The translations under genes were made by a program, and so were the position numbers. The notes beneath the pieces were generated by a model, which was not told where the DNA came from, ran no database searches, and worked only from the letters and a program-made list of their open reading frames with translations. From Edaphocola aurantiacus (lineage in GTDB: Bacteria > Bacteroidota > Bacteroidia > Chitinophagales > Chitinophagaceae), in contig NZ_VOSI01000001.1 in the NCBI RefSeq assembly GCF_019797745.1, positions 1,035,885 through 1,099,884 of the forward strand: 64,000 nt of DNA. Reading direction: 5' to 3'. Below are positions 16,609-25,427 of this stretch, piece by piece (positions within the stretch are counted from its first letter, which is position 1; each line of letters starts with the position of its first letter).

Positions 16609-17127
16609 ATGAAAAAAATAGCCATTACCTTAACCGCCATAAGCAGCTTCTGGCTTGCATCCTGTGGCGGAAATCAGGACGCACAAAATCATGATGACCA
16701 TGCTACTCAAAGCCAGGAACAGGCCGGGAGTATGGTTGCCGACGACAAGCCGGTTACCGGCATTGACCTTGCTGCCGGAGATGATATGCGTTTCAGCCAA
16801 AAGGACTTCACTGTTCCTGTAGGACAACAGATCACACTGACCCTGAAACATACAGGACAGTCAGACAAGAACATTATGGGCCATAATGTGGTGATCCTGA
16901 AACCGGGCTCTTCTACTTCTGATTTTGGGAATGCAGCTGTAAATGCAAAAGCGGAAGATTATGTTCCTAAAGAACTGGCGGACAAGGTAATTGCACACAC
17001 TCAACTCATTGGTGGTGGCGAACAGACCGAAATTAAATTTACTATTACCGAACCGGGTGACTATCCTTTCTTATGTAGCTTTCCGGGACATTTCGGAATG
17101 ATGAAAGGAACCATTACTGCAAAATAA
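16609..17127 (+). CDS. Azurin-like type 1 copper lipoprotein
   Basis: A 172-residue protein with a lipoprotein signal (lipobox LASC), a ~30-residue His/Asp/Gln-rich linker (NHDDHATQSQEQ), and an azurin domain from about residue 47. Copper ligands are recognisable: the His of MGHNVV, and Cys, His and Met in FLCSFPGHFGMMKG. The YVPKELADKVIAHTQLIGGGE loop is typical of azurin. By family knowledge it shuttles electrons in the periplasm, or here on a membrane anchor. The His-rich linker might bind extra metal. It lies 22 bases before pepT and may share its transcript. Confidence 0.92.
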   Translation: MKKIAITLTAISSFWLASCGGNQDAQNHDDHATQSQEQAGSMVADDKPVTGIDLAAGDDMRFSQKDFTVPVGQQITLTLKHTGQSDKNIMGHNVVILKPGSSTSDFGNAAVNAKAEDYVPKELADKVIAHTQLIGGGEQTEIKFTITEPGDYPFLCSFPGHFGMMKGTITAK

Positions 17128-17149
17128 TCGCTGAACAATAACATAATTT

Positions 17150-18391
17150 ATGATCAACAATTACCAGCATACTGTTGCTGAGCGCCTGATGCGCTATGTA
17201 CAAGTGGAAACGCAAAGCAATCCGTTTTCTGAAACACAACCTTCCAGCGAAAATCAAAAAGACCTGAGCCGCATGCTGGTTACTGAACTGCATGAGCTGG
17301 GCATTACTGATGCTGAACTGGATGAGCACGGATATGTGTATGCGACCATCCCATCCAATATTGAACAGGACGTACCGGTACTGTGCTTTTGTGCACACGT
17401 TGATACTGCCCCTGACTGTAGCGGCACTAACGTAAAGCCTATCCTGCACCAGAAATGGGACGGATCGGATATCGTACTGCCGGATGATAACAGTATTGTA
17501 ATCTCTACTAAAAAACACCCTTACCTGAGCGAAAGAATCGGGGACGATATTATTACCGCTTCTGGCCTTACCTTATTAGGCGCAGATGATAAAGCCGGTG
17601 TGGCCGTAATTATGGACCTTGCTGAATACCTGATGAAGCATCCTGAAGTAAAGCATGGTAAAATCCGTATCCTGTTTACACCTGACGAGGAAATCGGTCG
17701 CGGTGTAAATGCTGTGGATATGAACAAACTGGGTGCAGACTTCGGTTACACACTGGATGGTGGTGAGCGCGGACACCTGGAGGGCGAAAGCTTTTCTGCT
17801 GACGGGGTTACGATTCGCATTCATGGTGTAAGTGCACACCCTGGTTATGCCAAAGGCAAACTGGTAAATGCCCTGAAAATTGCAGGTCAGTTTATGGATG
17901 CCTTACCTAAAGATAGCTGGAGTCCTGAAATGACTGAAGGCAGCGAGGGCTTTGTGCACCCGATCCATATTTCAGGTGCCGCAGAGATCACTACCCTGCA
18001 ATTCATCATCCGCGATCATAAAACAGAATTACTGCACGTATACGAAGAACGCCTGGAAAATATCCTGAAAGATGTTGTGGCTCAATGGCCTGGTGCCCGT
18101 TATGAGTTTACGGTGAAAGAGCAGTACCGCAACATGAAAGAAATCCTGGATACCAGACCGGAAGTAATGGATATTGCGGAGAAGGCATACCTGCAGGCTG
18201 GACTGAACCCTCAGCGCATCAGCATTCGTGGTGGTACCGATGGTTCCCGCCTGTCCTTCATGGGTTTACCTTGTCCGAATATCTTTACCGGAGAAATGGG
18301 TATTCACTCTAAAGAAGAGTACTGCAGTGTACAGGATATGGCTAAAGCGGTAGAAGTTTGTGTACACATCTCTACTATAGTAGCCGGTTAA
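17150..18391 (+). CDS. pepT: Peptidase T (tripeptide aminopeptidase)
   Basis: A 413-residue M20B zinc peptidase that removes the N-terminal residue from tripeptides in the cytoplasm. Metal-site motifs are in order: CAHVDTAPD, LLGADDKAGVA, TPDEEIGRGV, LDGGERG, and RGGTDGSRLSFMGLPCPN near the C-terminus followed by GIHSKEEY. Length matches the E. coli enzyme closely. It follows the azurin gene by 22 bases; the FKBP gene starts 32 bases later. Confidence 0.95.
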   Translation: MINNYQHTVAERLMRYVQVETQSNPFSETQPSSENQKDLSRMLVTELHELGITDAELDEHGYVYATIPSNIEQDVPVLCFCAHVDTAPDCSGTNVKPILHQKWDGSDIVLPDDNSIVISTKKHPYLSERIGDDIITASGLTLLGADDKAGVAVIMDLAEYLMKHPEVKHGKIRILFTPDEEIGRGVNAVDMNKLGADFGYTLDGGERGHLEGESFSADGVTIRIHGVSAHPGYAKGKLVNALKIAGQFMDALPKDSWSPEMTEGSEGFVHPIHISGAAEITTLQFIIRDHKTELLHVYEERLENILKDVVAQWPGARYEFTVKEQYRNMKEILDTRPEVMDIAEKAYLQAGLNPQRISIRGGTDGSRLSFMGLPCPNIFTGEMGIHSKEEYCSVQDMAKAVEVCVHISTIVAG

Positions 18392-18423
18392 TTTTTTATT
18401 TTTACTATTTAAAACATCATATT

Positions 18424-18858
18424 ATGGGTATCTCAGATATCTTATTTCAACGAAATAAAGACAAAGCGGAAGCTAACCTGAAAGAAGGAATGGACTTCCT
18501 GGAACAGAACAAAACGAAGGAAAATATTGTAGCACTGGAGAGCGGTCTGCAATATGAGATCCTTAAAGAGGGCGATGGTGCACAGCCAACTGCATCTCAA
18601 AGCGTGACTTGTCACTACCACGGCACATTGCTGAACGGTAATATCTTTGACAGTTCGGTACAACGTGGCCAACCGGCTACATTCCCGCTGAACCGTGTAA
18701 TCACCGGCTGGACTGAGGGTGTGCAACTGATGAAAGTTGGCAGCAAATTTCGCTTCTTCATTCCACCGCATCTTGCATACGGTGACCGTCAGGTAGGTAG
18801 CGATATCGGTCCTAACTCTACCCTGATCTTCGAAGTGGAATTATTAGGTATTCAATAA
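18424..18858 (+). CDS. FKBP-type peptidyl-prolyl isomerase
   Basis: A 144-residue protein with a short charged helix (~residues 1-40, KDKAEANLKEGMDFLEQNK) and an FKBP domain: VTCHYHGTLLNGNIFDSS, FPLNRVITGWTEGVQLMKVGSKFRFFIP, LAYGDR, and NSTLIFEVELLGI at the end. This is the FklB/Mip layout without a signal peptide, so cytoplasmic cis-trans proline isomerisation is likely. The open frame begins at 18358 inside pepT, but the ATG at 18424 lies beyond the pepT stop and gives the normal N-terminus. Confidence 0.92.
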   Translation: MGISDILFQRNKDKAEANLKEGMDFLEQNKTKENIVALESGLQYEILKEGDGAQPTASQSVTCHYHGTLLNGNIFDSSVQRGQPATFPLNRVITGWTEGVQLMKVGSKFRFFIPPHLAYGDRQVGSDIGPNSTLIFEVELLGIQ

Positions 18859-18891
18859 GAGAATACATTTATTCACGGCTAAACATTCTGA

Positions 18892-20208
18892 ATGATGAAA
18901 AGCCTGTTCTTATCTTCAATATTATTGCCTGTGGCTGCTGTCGCCCAACAAGACAGCAGCCTTCACCAGGCTGAGACCTTCTCTGTACACGGACAAACGA
19001 CCGTTGTATCGCAGTTCAAACCTGCCTTTAATGCCCCTTACTCCGGCACCAACAGCCTTAAAACGGATAAGGAAAGCGGCACTTCACTTACCTCAACATT
19101 ATACCTCGGCGCAAAGCTATGGCCACATGCCAGCCTGTATGTCAATCCTGAAATTGCAGGAGGGGCGGGACTGAGTTCTGTACTGGGTCTAGGGGATGCT
19201 ACTAATGGAGAGACCTTCCGTGTAGGAGACCCTTCTCCTAAAGTATACCTGGCACGCCTGTTTTTTCAGCAGCAGATTCCATTATCCGATAAGAGGGTAT
19301 GGCAGGAAGCAGACCAGAACCAGCTTGCGGGATATGTACCGGAGCGGTACCTGTCTTTTACGGTCGGCAAGATCGGCGTAGCCGATTTCTTTGATGCCAA
19401 TCCGTATAGCCACGACCCACGCACACAATTCCTGTGCTGGGGCCTGATGGATAATGCCGCCTGGGATTATGCAGCCAATACCAGAGGATATACACCGAGT
19501 GTGGTACTGGAATATGTAAGCCCGAAGAATGAGCTTCGCTATGGGTTCTCCTTATTGCCACAAACGGCCAACGGTAATGTGATGAACTGGAATGTTCGTA
19601 ACTCTCACAGCCAGACACTGGAGTATACCCGTCATTATACCCTCGCTCATCGTGAAGGCTCTGTCAGTGTACTGGGATTCTATAATAATGCTGCTATGGG
19701 CAATTACCGGGAGAGCATTGATATGAATCCGGTAAACCCGGATATTATTGCCAGCCGCGGCCCTGTCCGCAATAAATTCGGCTTTGGCATTAATGCTGCT
19801 CAGGAGCTGAGCCCGGTATTAGGATGCTTCGTTCGCGCGAGCTGGAATGACGGACATAATGAGACCTGGGCCTTCACCGAAGTCGATCACTCTATCAGCG
19901 GAGGGCTCTCTTTAGAGGGTAATTGCTGGCACCGGGACGATGATCATGCAGGTCTGGCATTTGTAACTTCAGGACTATCCAGAGATCATATTGATTACCT
20001 GAATGCCGGTGGCCTCGGCTTTATGCTGGGTGATGGTAAATTACATTATGGCTGGGAGAAACTTACAGAAGTATACTACTCTGCCTCCCTGCTCAAACAT
20101 CATGTATATCTTTCCGGTGCATACCAGTTTATCATTAATCCGGGATACAATAAAGACCGTAACGGCCCGGTAAATGTGTTTTCTTTAAGAGTTCATACCT
20201 TAATTTAG
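18892..20208 (+). CDS. OprB-like carbohydrate porin
   Basis: A 438-residue outer-membrane barrel with a signal peptide (SSILLPVAAVAQQ). It resembles the carbohydrate-selective porin OprB family: FSVHGQTTVVSQFKPAF at the N-terminus, a central FTVGKIGVADFFDANPYSHDPRTQFL, DYAANTRGYTPSVVLEY, and a C-terminal SLLKHHVYLSGAYQFIINPGYNKDRNGPV. The family mediates diffusion of sugars; the substrate cannot be read. It starts MM, so the second Met at 18895 is an equal choice. It is 33 bases after the FKBP gene, which might assist its folding, but that isomerase lacks a signal peptide. Confidence 0.8.
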   Translation: MMKSLFLSSILLPVAAVAQQDSSLHQAETFSVHGQTTVVSQFKPAFNAPYSGTNSLKTDKESGTSLTSTLYLGAKLWPHASLYVNPEIAGGAGLSSVLGLGDATNGETFRVGDPSPKVYLARLFFQQQIPLSDKRVWQEADQNQLAGYVPERYLSFTVGKIGVADFFDANPYSHDPRTQFLCWGLMDNAAWDYAANTRGYTPSVVLEYVSPKNELRYGFSLLPQTANGNVMNWNVRNSHSQTLEYTRHYTLAHREGSVSVLGFYNNAAMGNYRESIDMNPVNPDIIASRGPVRNKFGFGINAAQELSPVLGCFVRASWNDGHNETWAFTEVDHSISGGLSLEGNCWHRDDDHAGLAFVTSGLSRDHIDYLNAGGLGFMLGDGKLHYGWEKLTEVYYSASLLKHHVYLSGAYQFIINPGYNKDRNGPVNVFSLRVHTLI

Positions 20209-20252
20209 CAGTAGCGTTACAAAGCAATTACTCACCTTTAAATTTATATGTT

Positions 20253-20747
20253 ATGAAAAGCACAAGCAAAGCCATCAGGAATGCCATTGGACTGGACAGT
20301 AAGCACGCAGAGCAATTAGCCTCTGACCTGAATATCTTGCTGGCCAATTATTCTATTTTTTATCAGAATGTAAGAGGATTTCACTGGAATGTAAAAGGAG
20401 AAAAATTTTTCGAACTGCATATTAAGTTTGAGGAACTGTATAATGATCTGATCCTGAAAATCGATGAAATTGCAGAAAGAATCCTTACCCTGGGTTATGC
20501 CCCTGAGCATAATTACAGCAAATACATGAAGGTATCTGAGATCAAAGAAACCAGTGATGTTACAGATGGCATGAAATGTGTCTCTTTTATCCTGGACTCT
20601 TTCAAAACAACAATATCTCTGCAAAGAGACCTGTTAGATGCTTCTGCAGAAGCTAATGATGAAGGTACCAATGCCCTGATGAGCGACTATATCCGTGCGC
20701 AGGAAAAACTGGTATGGATGTATACTGCCTACCTGAACAGACCATAG
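20253..20747 (+). CDS. dps: Dps-family ferritin-like protein
   Basis: A 164-residue Dps/miniferritin. It forms a 12-subunit cage that oxidises Fe2+ with H2O2 and protects DNA in the cytoplasm. The inter-subunit ferroxidase residues are in GFHWNVKGEKFFELHIKFEELYND and LILKIDEIAERIL (the two His, the Asp and Glu of the family). A C-terminal segment DYIRAQEKLVWMYTAYL is typical. There is no basic N-terminal extension beyond SKAIR, so DNA binding is uncertain. A 25-bp perfect hairpin terminator follows. Confidence 0.95.
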   Translation: MKSTSKAIRNAIGLDSKHAEQLASDLNILLANYSIFYQNVRGFHWNVKGEKFFELHIKFEELYNDLILKIDEIAERILTLGYAPEHNYSKYMKVSEIKETSDVTDGMKCVSFILDSFKTTISLQRDLLDASAEANDEGTNALMSDYIRAQEKLVWMYTAYLNRP

Positions 20748-20757
20748 ATAAGTTTTT

Positions 20758-20810
20758 CTATACAATAATAAGGGGCTGTATCTGTGATACAGCCCCTTAT
20801 TATTGTATAG
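20758..20810 (+). terminator. Very long perfect hairpin after dps
   Basis: A 25-bp perfect stem (20758-20782 with 20786-20810) with only a 3-base loop, just after the dps stop. The T-run comes from the A/T-rich base of the stem. Confidence 0.8.
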
Positions 20811-20845
20811 AACCCAATGCTTTAGGATATATATAAACGGAAGCC

Positions 20846-20853
20846 TATTTTTG
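20846..20853 (+). promoter_or_regulatory. -7 box of the DUF2079 gene
   Basis: Exact TATTTTTG, 21 bases before the ATG at 20875. No TTG at the expected distance. Confidence 0.45.
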
Positions 20854-20874
20854 CCCTAAATTATTTGCTTATCC

Positions 20875-22368
20875 ATGCCGCTAACTACCCCTGATGCACT
20901 GAAGCAGCGTAAACAGCTTTTACTGGTCATGCTTGTGTTCTTTATTATATACGGGCTTATATCATTTGTCAACCATTATAATTTCAGAACAGCGGCACTA
21001 GACCTGGGCATGTTCAATCAGGCCTTGTATGCATACAGTCATGGACATAGCGCACTCTATACTTTAGATCCGGGCGGAGAGACCTTTCCTTTTTTGTCTA
21101 CTCACTTCTCTCCCATTACCCTGTTATATATTCCGGTATATTGCCTGGCAGGTTCCTATTCCTTCCTGCTGATACAGATCATCAGTGTATTATCCGGGGC
21201 GTATGGCATCTATAAGGTGGCACTGCACTTATCGGGCAGCCGCCATAAAGTATCCATGCTCATACTGCTGCAGTTTCTTATCACATGGGGTATTTTCTCT
21301 GCTCTAGCTTTCGATTTTCATAATAATGTAGTGGGTGCCATGTTTGTGCCCTGGATTATCTATTATTTTCTGCAAGGCAAAACGGTACGCTTGCTGCTGG
21401 TGAGTATACTCTTCCTGATGACCCAGGAAACAATGGCCTTATGGTATCCTTTTATTATAACCGGCCTGCTCCTGAATTTCCGATCTTCCTGGACCAGGAG
21501 ACAACTAATACGTATATATATTCCCATGAACCTGGGCAGCATTATATATGCGCTATTTATCATTCTGTATGTGATGCCTTCATTACAAGGCCATGAACAT
21601 AATCTGCAATTTTCTCGCTATACGCATTTAGGCAGTACTGCTGCTGAGATTGTGCGTAATCTGCTTACTCATCCTGTACAGAGCATAAAACTATTATTTA
21701 CCAATCCTCTGGGCGATCCACTCTACGACAACATCAAAACGGAGTTCTACCTTGCGCTGCTGTTATCCGGAGGGGTATTTATCCTGCTCCGTCCTGCTTT
21801 CCTGATTATGCTGATCCCTGTTATTGCACAGAAGATGCTGTCCAATAATTTTGCATTCTGGGGCACCAACTTACAGTATTCAATAGAATATATCCCGGTG
21901 CTTTGTGCGGCAACCATAAGCTTCTTCAGTAGTAAAAAAGACCGTAAACCTACCATCCTCTACCTTTCTCTTATATTGACGGCCGGTACAACGGTAAGAC
22001 TGCTGGACAGCAGGATCTCCAAATGGTATTTTCCGGAACTGGTACGTATATACCAGCCGGCACATTATCGTCCTTATGTCAATAACCAAGAGGTATACCA
22101 AGCACTATCACTGATTCCGGCAGATGTACCTGCCTCCAGCTCTACCAGCTTAGCCCCGCATATTGCAAACCGGTTGAAACTGTATCATTTCCCGGTGGTG
22201 AATGATGCTGCTTACATGGCCCTACTCAAGCATGAGCATGATGCCTGGCCCATGAAAGATGCCTCTGCATACCTGGAGCTGATTGAGACCTGTAAGAAAG
22301 ATCCCGGCTGGATAATCGTCCGGGAGACAAAGGATATTGTGATTCTTAAAAGATCCACCTCCCAATAG
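20875..22368 (+). CDS. DUF2079 multi-spanning membrane protein
   Basis: A 497-residue membrane protein with about eleven hydrophobic segments. Family features: DLGMFNQALY after the first helix, LSTHFSPITLLYIPVY, FDFHNNVVGAMFVPW, and a soluble C-terminal tail (~residues 395-497) with SSSTSLAPHIANR and GWIIVRETKD. DUF2079 proteins resemble GT-C fold membrane glycosyltransferases (an acidic motif after helix 1), but no activity is known. It is monocistronic, with its own promoter box and a bidirectional terminator. Confidence 0.8.
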   Translation: MPLTTPDALKQRKQLLLVMLVFFIIYGLISFVNHYNFRTAALDLGMFNQALYAYSHGHSALYTLDPGGETFPFLSTHFSPITLLYIPVYCLAGSYSFLLIQIISVLSGAYGIYKVALHLSGSRHKVSMLILLQFLITWGIFSALAFDFHNNVVGAMFVPWIIYYFLQGKTVRLLLVSILFLMTQETMALWYPFIITGLLLNFRSSWTRRQLIRIYIPMNLGSIIYALFIILYVMPSLQGHEHNLQFSRYTHLGSTAAEIVRNLLTHPVQSIKLLFTNPLGDPLYDNIKTEFYLALLLSGGVFILLRPAFLIMLIPVIAQKMLSNNFAFWGTNLQYSIEYIPVLCAATISFFSSKKDRKPTILYLSLILTAGTTVRLLDSRISKWYFPELVRIYQPAHYRPYVNNQEVYQALSLIPADVPASSSTSLAPHIANRLKLYHFPVVNDAAYMALLKHEHDAWPMKDASAYLELIETCKKDPGWIIVRETKDIVILKRSTSQ

Positions 22369-22421
22369 CATATAAATAGCAAAGCGGCCCCCGTTCAGGA
22401 GCCGCTTTGCTATTTATATGC
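22368..22421. terminator. Bidirectional terminator between DUF2079 and a small lipoprotein
   Basis: A 21-bp perfect stem (22368-22388 with 22401-22421) and a 12-base loop. The last base of the DUF2079 stop codon is already in the stem. Confidence 0.85.
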
Positions 22422-22427
22422 ATTTAA

Positions 22428-22730
22428 TTATTTATTCCTTTTCACTCTGGAAATCGTTACCAGTTCATATACTTTAGGACCGTAATCGCAGGTAGTTTTT
22501 GTACCTGTAAAGTTATATTTGATTTTCACCTGGAGTCCGTTGTGATGATAAGCAGATGGTAGATCTATCGGCTTCAATAAAGCACTGTCATTCAGTCTCA
22601 GCAAGTATCCGCAACCGGTAGAGGTGATATCGCCTGTGTCTACTACTACAGCTTCTACCATATCTTTATCCGGATTACAAGAAGCCAGTGCTAAACCTGA
22701 AATACCAAATGCTACAAGAATTCTTTTCAT
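22428..22730 (-). CDS. Small lipoprotein of unknown function
   Basis: A 100-residue protein with a lipoprotein signal (LVAFGISGLALASC, lipobox LASC). The mature part is short, with two further cysteines (STGCGYLL and KTTCDYG) that may form a disulphide, and an N-terminal acidic stretch (NPDKDMVEAVVVDTGD). The closing strand is KVYELVTISRVKRNK. No family recognised. A likely promoter is TTG, 20 bases, TACTTTTA (one mismatch) just upstream. It stands alone and converges on DUF2079. Confidence 0.7.
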   Translation of the reverse strand: MKRILVAFGISGLALASCNPDKDMVEAVVVDTGDITSTGCGYLLRLNDSALLKPIDLPSAYHHNGLQVKIKYNFTGTKTTCDYGPKVYELVTISRVKRNK

Positions 22731-22800
22731 GTTACGATTACGTTTGAATGCCTAAAAGTAATACAATTCAAACCGAATACCAATACTTATTCTAAAAAAA

Positions 22801-23508
22801 TTACTCTGTAAATTTATATCCTACACCACGCACAGAATGGAAGTGTTTAGGGTTACGGCTATCTTTCTCAAAGTATTTCCGGAAATTGAGGATGAAGTTG
22901 TCAATAGTACGGGTAGTCGGGTACACATTATAGCCCCATACTGCCTGAAGAATATGCTCACGGCTCACTACTTCATTTTTGTGCTCGATAAGTAATTTCA
23001 GCAGTGCTACTTCTTTCTTGCTCAGCTCAATGTTCTTGCCGTCTTTATCTTTACCAACCTGGGCCGTAAAATCAATTTTACATTTCCCGAAACTATAGGT
23101 ATCTGGTATGTAGCTGCGCTCTTTCAGTTTTTTATTTTTACTGATCAGCTTTTCTACCCGGATCAATAGCTCTTCCAGGTCAAAAGGTTTGGTCATGTAA
23201 TCGTCCCCACCTTTCTTCAGTCCTTCGATACGGTCATTACTGGTATTACGTGCAGATAAAAATAAGATGGGTACATCATTATTCTGAATCCTGATATTTT
23301 CACATACGGTAATCCCGTCCATTTCCGGCAGCATTATATCCAGTATAATCAGGTCAAAATATTCTTGCTTTACCGCTTTTATAGCAGCTGTTCCCGATAC
23401 GGCTGTAGTCACTTCGTACTCTTCCAGTTCCAGGTTCAGTTTTAATGCTTCTCTTAAGCTCTCTTCATCTTCTACAATCAGTAATGATGCCTTCTTTTCT
23501 GCTTTCAT
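22801..23508 (-). CDS. OmpR/PhoB-type response regulator
   Basis: A 235-residue regulator. The receiver domain (residues ~8-122) has the acidic pair in VEDEE, the phospho-acceptor Asp57 in LDIMLP, and the Lys of TKPFD. The C-terminal winged helix has LSKKEVALLKLLIEHKNEVVSRE, the recognition segment TRTIDNFILNFRKYFE and the wing FHSVRGVGYKF. The frame extends ten codons upstream, but a TACTTTTG box at 23528-23535 overlaps that extension, so I start at MKAEKKASLL. No kinase is adjacent; the nearest is the histidine kinase at 29.6 kb, which is a plausible but unproven partner. Confidence 0.92.
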   Translation of the reverse strand: MKAEKKASLLIVEDEESLREALKLNLELEEYEVTTAVSGTAAIKAVKQEYFDLIILDIMLPEMDGITVCENIRIQNNDVPILFLSARNTSNDRIEGLKKGGDDYMTKPFDLEELLIRVEKLISKNKKLKERSYIPDTYSFGKCKIDFTAQVGKDKDGKNIELSKKEVALLKLLIEHKNEVVSREHILQAVWGYNVYPTTRTIDNFILNFRKYFEKDSRNPKHFHSVRGVGYKFTE

Positions 23509-23527
23509 ACTATATATTATAATTTTA

Positions 23528-23535
23528 CAAAAGTA
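23528..23535 (-). promoter_or_regulatory. -7 box of the response-regulator gene
   Basis: Exact TACTTTTG on the minus strand, 19 bases before the ATG at 23508. It decides the start codon. Confidence 0.55.
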
Positions 23536-23574
23536 CAATTCGAAATGTAAGGGAATTGTAAAATATATATCGCA

Positions 23575-24732
23575 TTAAGCTGTACGCAAAGCCAGCGCTC
23601 TTTTGTATATAAACATGTAGCTATACAACAGGCTGATCAGGAATGGCAGTATTTCGATAAGCGGCATTACCTGCAGGCCAATTGCATGAACCAATAAAGC
23701 GATCAGTAACAAACCTACTACCAGTAAACCATAAGGTACATGCCACTTGCGCGGACGAAATACGGTAAATGCTGCAATAAGATTAAGCGGGAAAGCCCAC
23801 AGAAGGTTGTAGTTATTGCCACAGGAGTTATGATCTGTTCCAAACCACATAAACAGCAGGAAGCAACCCAATAGTCCGGATATGAGTAACAGGCCAAATG
23901 TCCAGACAGCTTTCAGTACCCGTAAAGGCTTTACAAAAAATATAAGGAGCGTTACCAGCAGTACGCCCATCATCACCCATAAAGGCTGGTTGGGACCAAC
24001 CTTCAGTTTATCTGCCCCCTTATTCAAGGTTCTGATATCGGAGACAATAACCCGCTGATGGTAAGTAGATCTTTTCATGCCGGCAAACAGCATATCCGGC
24101 AGGAACATAGCCTCCTCATCTGTCATCTCTTTATCGATACGGCTGGCCAGCAATATATTGATACCCAGGCGAGACCAGTGCGCTGTTTTAAGATAGTCAT
24201 TCAGTATGGCACGAAAGGTTACTTTTTTTGCATTCAGCACAGGGCCAAAGTGGAAGCTGGTATCAAGGTTGCGGGGAAAAATGTCCCGTATACGGGTTGC
24301 ACAATTGTCGTACAGAAAATCGTACTTATAGGAGCGTTTTTCCGGTTTCAGATTCTCTGTCAGGTAATGCAGTATCCTGTATTTATCCTCCATCGGAAGG
24401 TCCAGCAATTCCTCCATCACATTCCGGTTCTCTTCCTGGTAGATACTCATAAAACTATTGAAGTCTTCTTTTCCTACAAAGTATAAAAGCTTACCACGGG
24501 TAAACTTGGTATAGAAATCAGGATCACTGAAATTGAACAGGCCATAATTATATACTTCATCTGTATTACGTACACTATCAATTACCCGTACACCCGAATG
24601 CCCGAACATACTGTAGAGTTCTGTACCCGTACCGGCGGTCAGCAGGCTGATCCGGATATGACTGGTATCCTGTTGCTGGCCCCAGCAACATACCGAACAC
24701 AATGCAAGTAAAAATGTAGCTATAATACGCAT
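23575..24732 (-). CDS. DUF4105 membrane protein
   Basis: A 385-residue protein with a signal peptide (IIATFLLALCSVCCWGQ), an extracytoplasmic DUF4105 domain (residues ~25-240), and a C-terminal block of about five helices. DUF4105 hallmarks: SLLTAGTGTELYSMFGHSGVRV, then YNYGLFNF, FTRGKLLYFVG, and YKYDFLYDNCATRIRDIF, with a conserved His and Cys that suggest a papain-like (NlpC/P60-like) arrangement (inference). Function unknown. It ends 39 bases upstream of the response regulator's promoter box. Confidence 0.85.
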   Translation of the reverse strand: MRIIATFLLALCSVCCWGQQQDTSHIRISLLTAGTGTELYSMFGHSGVRVIDSVRNTDEVYNYGLFNFSDPDFYTKFTRGKLLYFVGKEDFNSFMSIYQEENRNVMEELLDLPMEDKYRILHYLTENLKPEKRSYKYDFLYDNCATRIRDIFPRNLDTSFHFGPVLNAKKVTFRAILNDYLKTAHWSRLGINILLASRIDKEMTDEEAMFLPDMLFAGMKRSTYHQRVIVSDIRTLNKGADKLKVGPNQPLWVMMGVLLVTLLIFFVKPLRVLKAVWTFGLLLISGLLGCFLLFMWFGTDHNSCGNNYNLLWAFPLNLIAAFTVFRPRKWHVPYGLLVVGLLLIALLVHAIGLQVMPLIEILPFLISLLYSYMFIYKRALALRTA

Positions 24733-24758
24733 ATGATCTGTTTGAAATCTGTTTGCTG

Positions 24759-24766
24759 CAAACCTA
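24759..24766 (-). promoter_or_regulatory. -7 box of the DUF4105 gene
   Basis: Exact TAGGTTTG on the minus strand, 26 bases before the ATG at 24732. Confidence 0.5.
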
Positions 24767-24969
24767 TAATAAAATAGTCAAAACACCGCTCATTTATATG
24801 ATACCGAAACAGCATACTGTAAATCAATGACTTTCCATATTAACTATTTTTTATCATTATTGATATAACAAAACAAACCCAATTCGAGTTTATACTAATA
24901 TCAATAGTTCTTGATGACTATCTCGATAGTTTGTTAAGAGTATTGTTTTTTTGTTTTTAGGTGAAATGC

Positions 24970-25005
24970 AACGCCCGTCTGTTTATACAGATGGGCGTTT
25001 GCTTT
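24970..25005 (+). other. Orphan plus-strand hairpin with T-rich tail
   Basis: A 13-bp stem with one G-T pair (24970-24982 with 24987-24999), 4-base loop, followed by TGCTTTT. It has the form of an intrinsic terminator on the plus strand, yet no plus-strand gene precedes it for more than 2 kb. Confidence 0.5.
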
Positions 25006-25016
25006 TATACAGAAAC

Positions 25017-25041
25017 AAAAAGGGCTGCGTTGATGCAGCCC
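25017..25041 (-). terminator. Terminator of hpf
   Basis: A GGGCTGC/GCAGCCC stem (25022-25028 with 25035-25041), 6-base loop, and a minus-strand T-run from the As at 25017-25021. Confidence 0.75.
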
Positions 25042-25069
25042 CTGGAATATAATATATTTTATATGGAAG

Positions 25070-25369
25070 TTAAGCCGTTAACTTCTCCTTGTGTTTTTTT
25101 ATCTGGCTTACCACAGAATCGAATGCAGATTCAAAAGACTCTTCGAATATCTTCGACTCATGTTTGGCGAACAATGAGGTTTTAGGAATATTGACTTTAA
25201 TATGTACCACCTTATCGTTAATCTTTTCATTTACATGTTCGAGGATTAGCGTGACCTCTACATCAACGATACGATCGTGAAACGTTTTAAACTTTTCCAC
25301 TTTCTTCTCAATGTGATCAATGAGTTTTGTGTCTGCGTCGAAATGGACAGTTTGAATTTGAACGTTCAT
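25070..25369 (-). CDS. hpf: Ribosome hibernation-promoting factor (short HPF/RaiA)
   Basis: A 99-residue protein of the HPF/RaiA family. It starts MNVQIQTVHFDADTKLIDHI with helix EKKVEKFKTFHDRIVDVEVTL, and has the basic C-terminal helix VVSQIKKHKEKL. It is the short form with one domain, without the C-terminal dimerisation part of long HPF. By family knowledge it binds the 30S decoding centre in stationary phase. It is 58 bases after xerC on the same strand, so co-transcription with xerC is plausible, closed by the hairpin at 25017-25041. Confidence 0.92.
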   Translation of the reverse strand: MNVQIQTVHFDADTKLIDHIEKKVEKFKTFHDRIVDVEVTLILEHVNEKINDKVVHIKVNIPKTSLFAKHESKIFEESFESAFDSVVSQIKKHKEKLTA

Positions 25370-25427
25370 AAGTAAAAAATTTAATTAGGTTAAAATAATT
25401 CAATTTAAAGAGCACCCAAACGGGCTC

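Larger units (their letters stand above)
24733..25069. other. 337-base intergenic region with two hairpins
   Basis: This AT-rich region separates DUF4105 from hpf, both on the minus strand. It holds the DUF4105 -7 box (24759-24766), a plus-strand hairpin with a T-rich tail (24970-25005) and the hpf terminator (25017-25041). No credible ORF is present. Confidence 0.5.
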
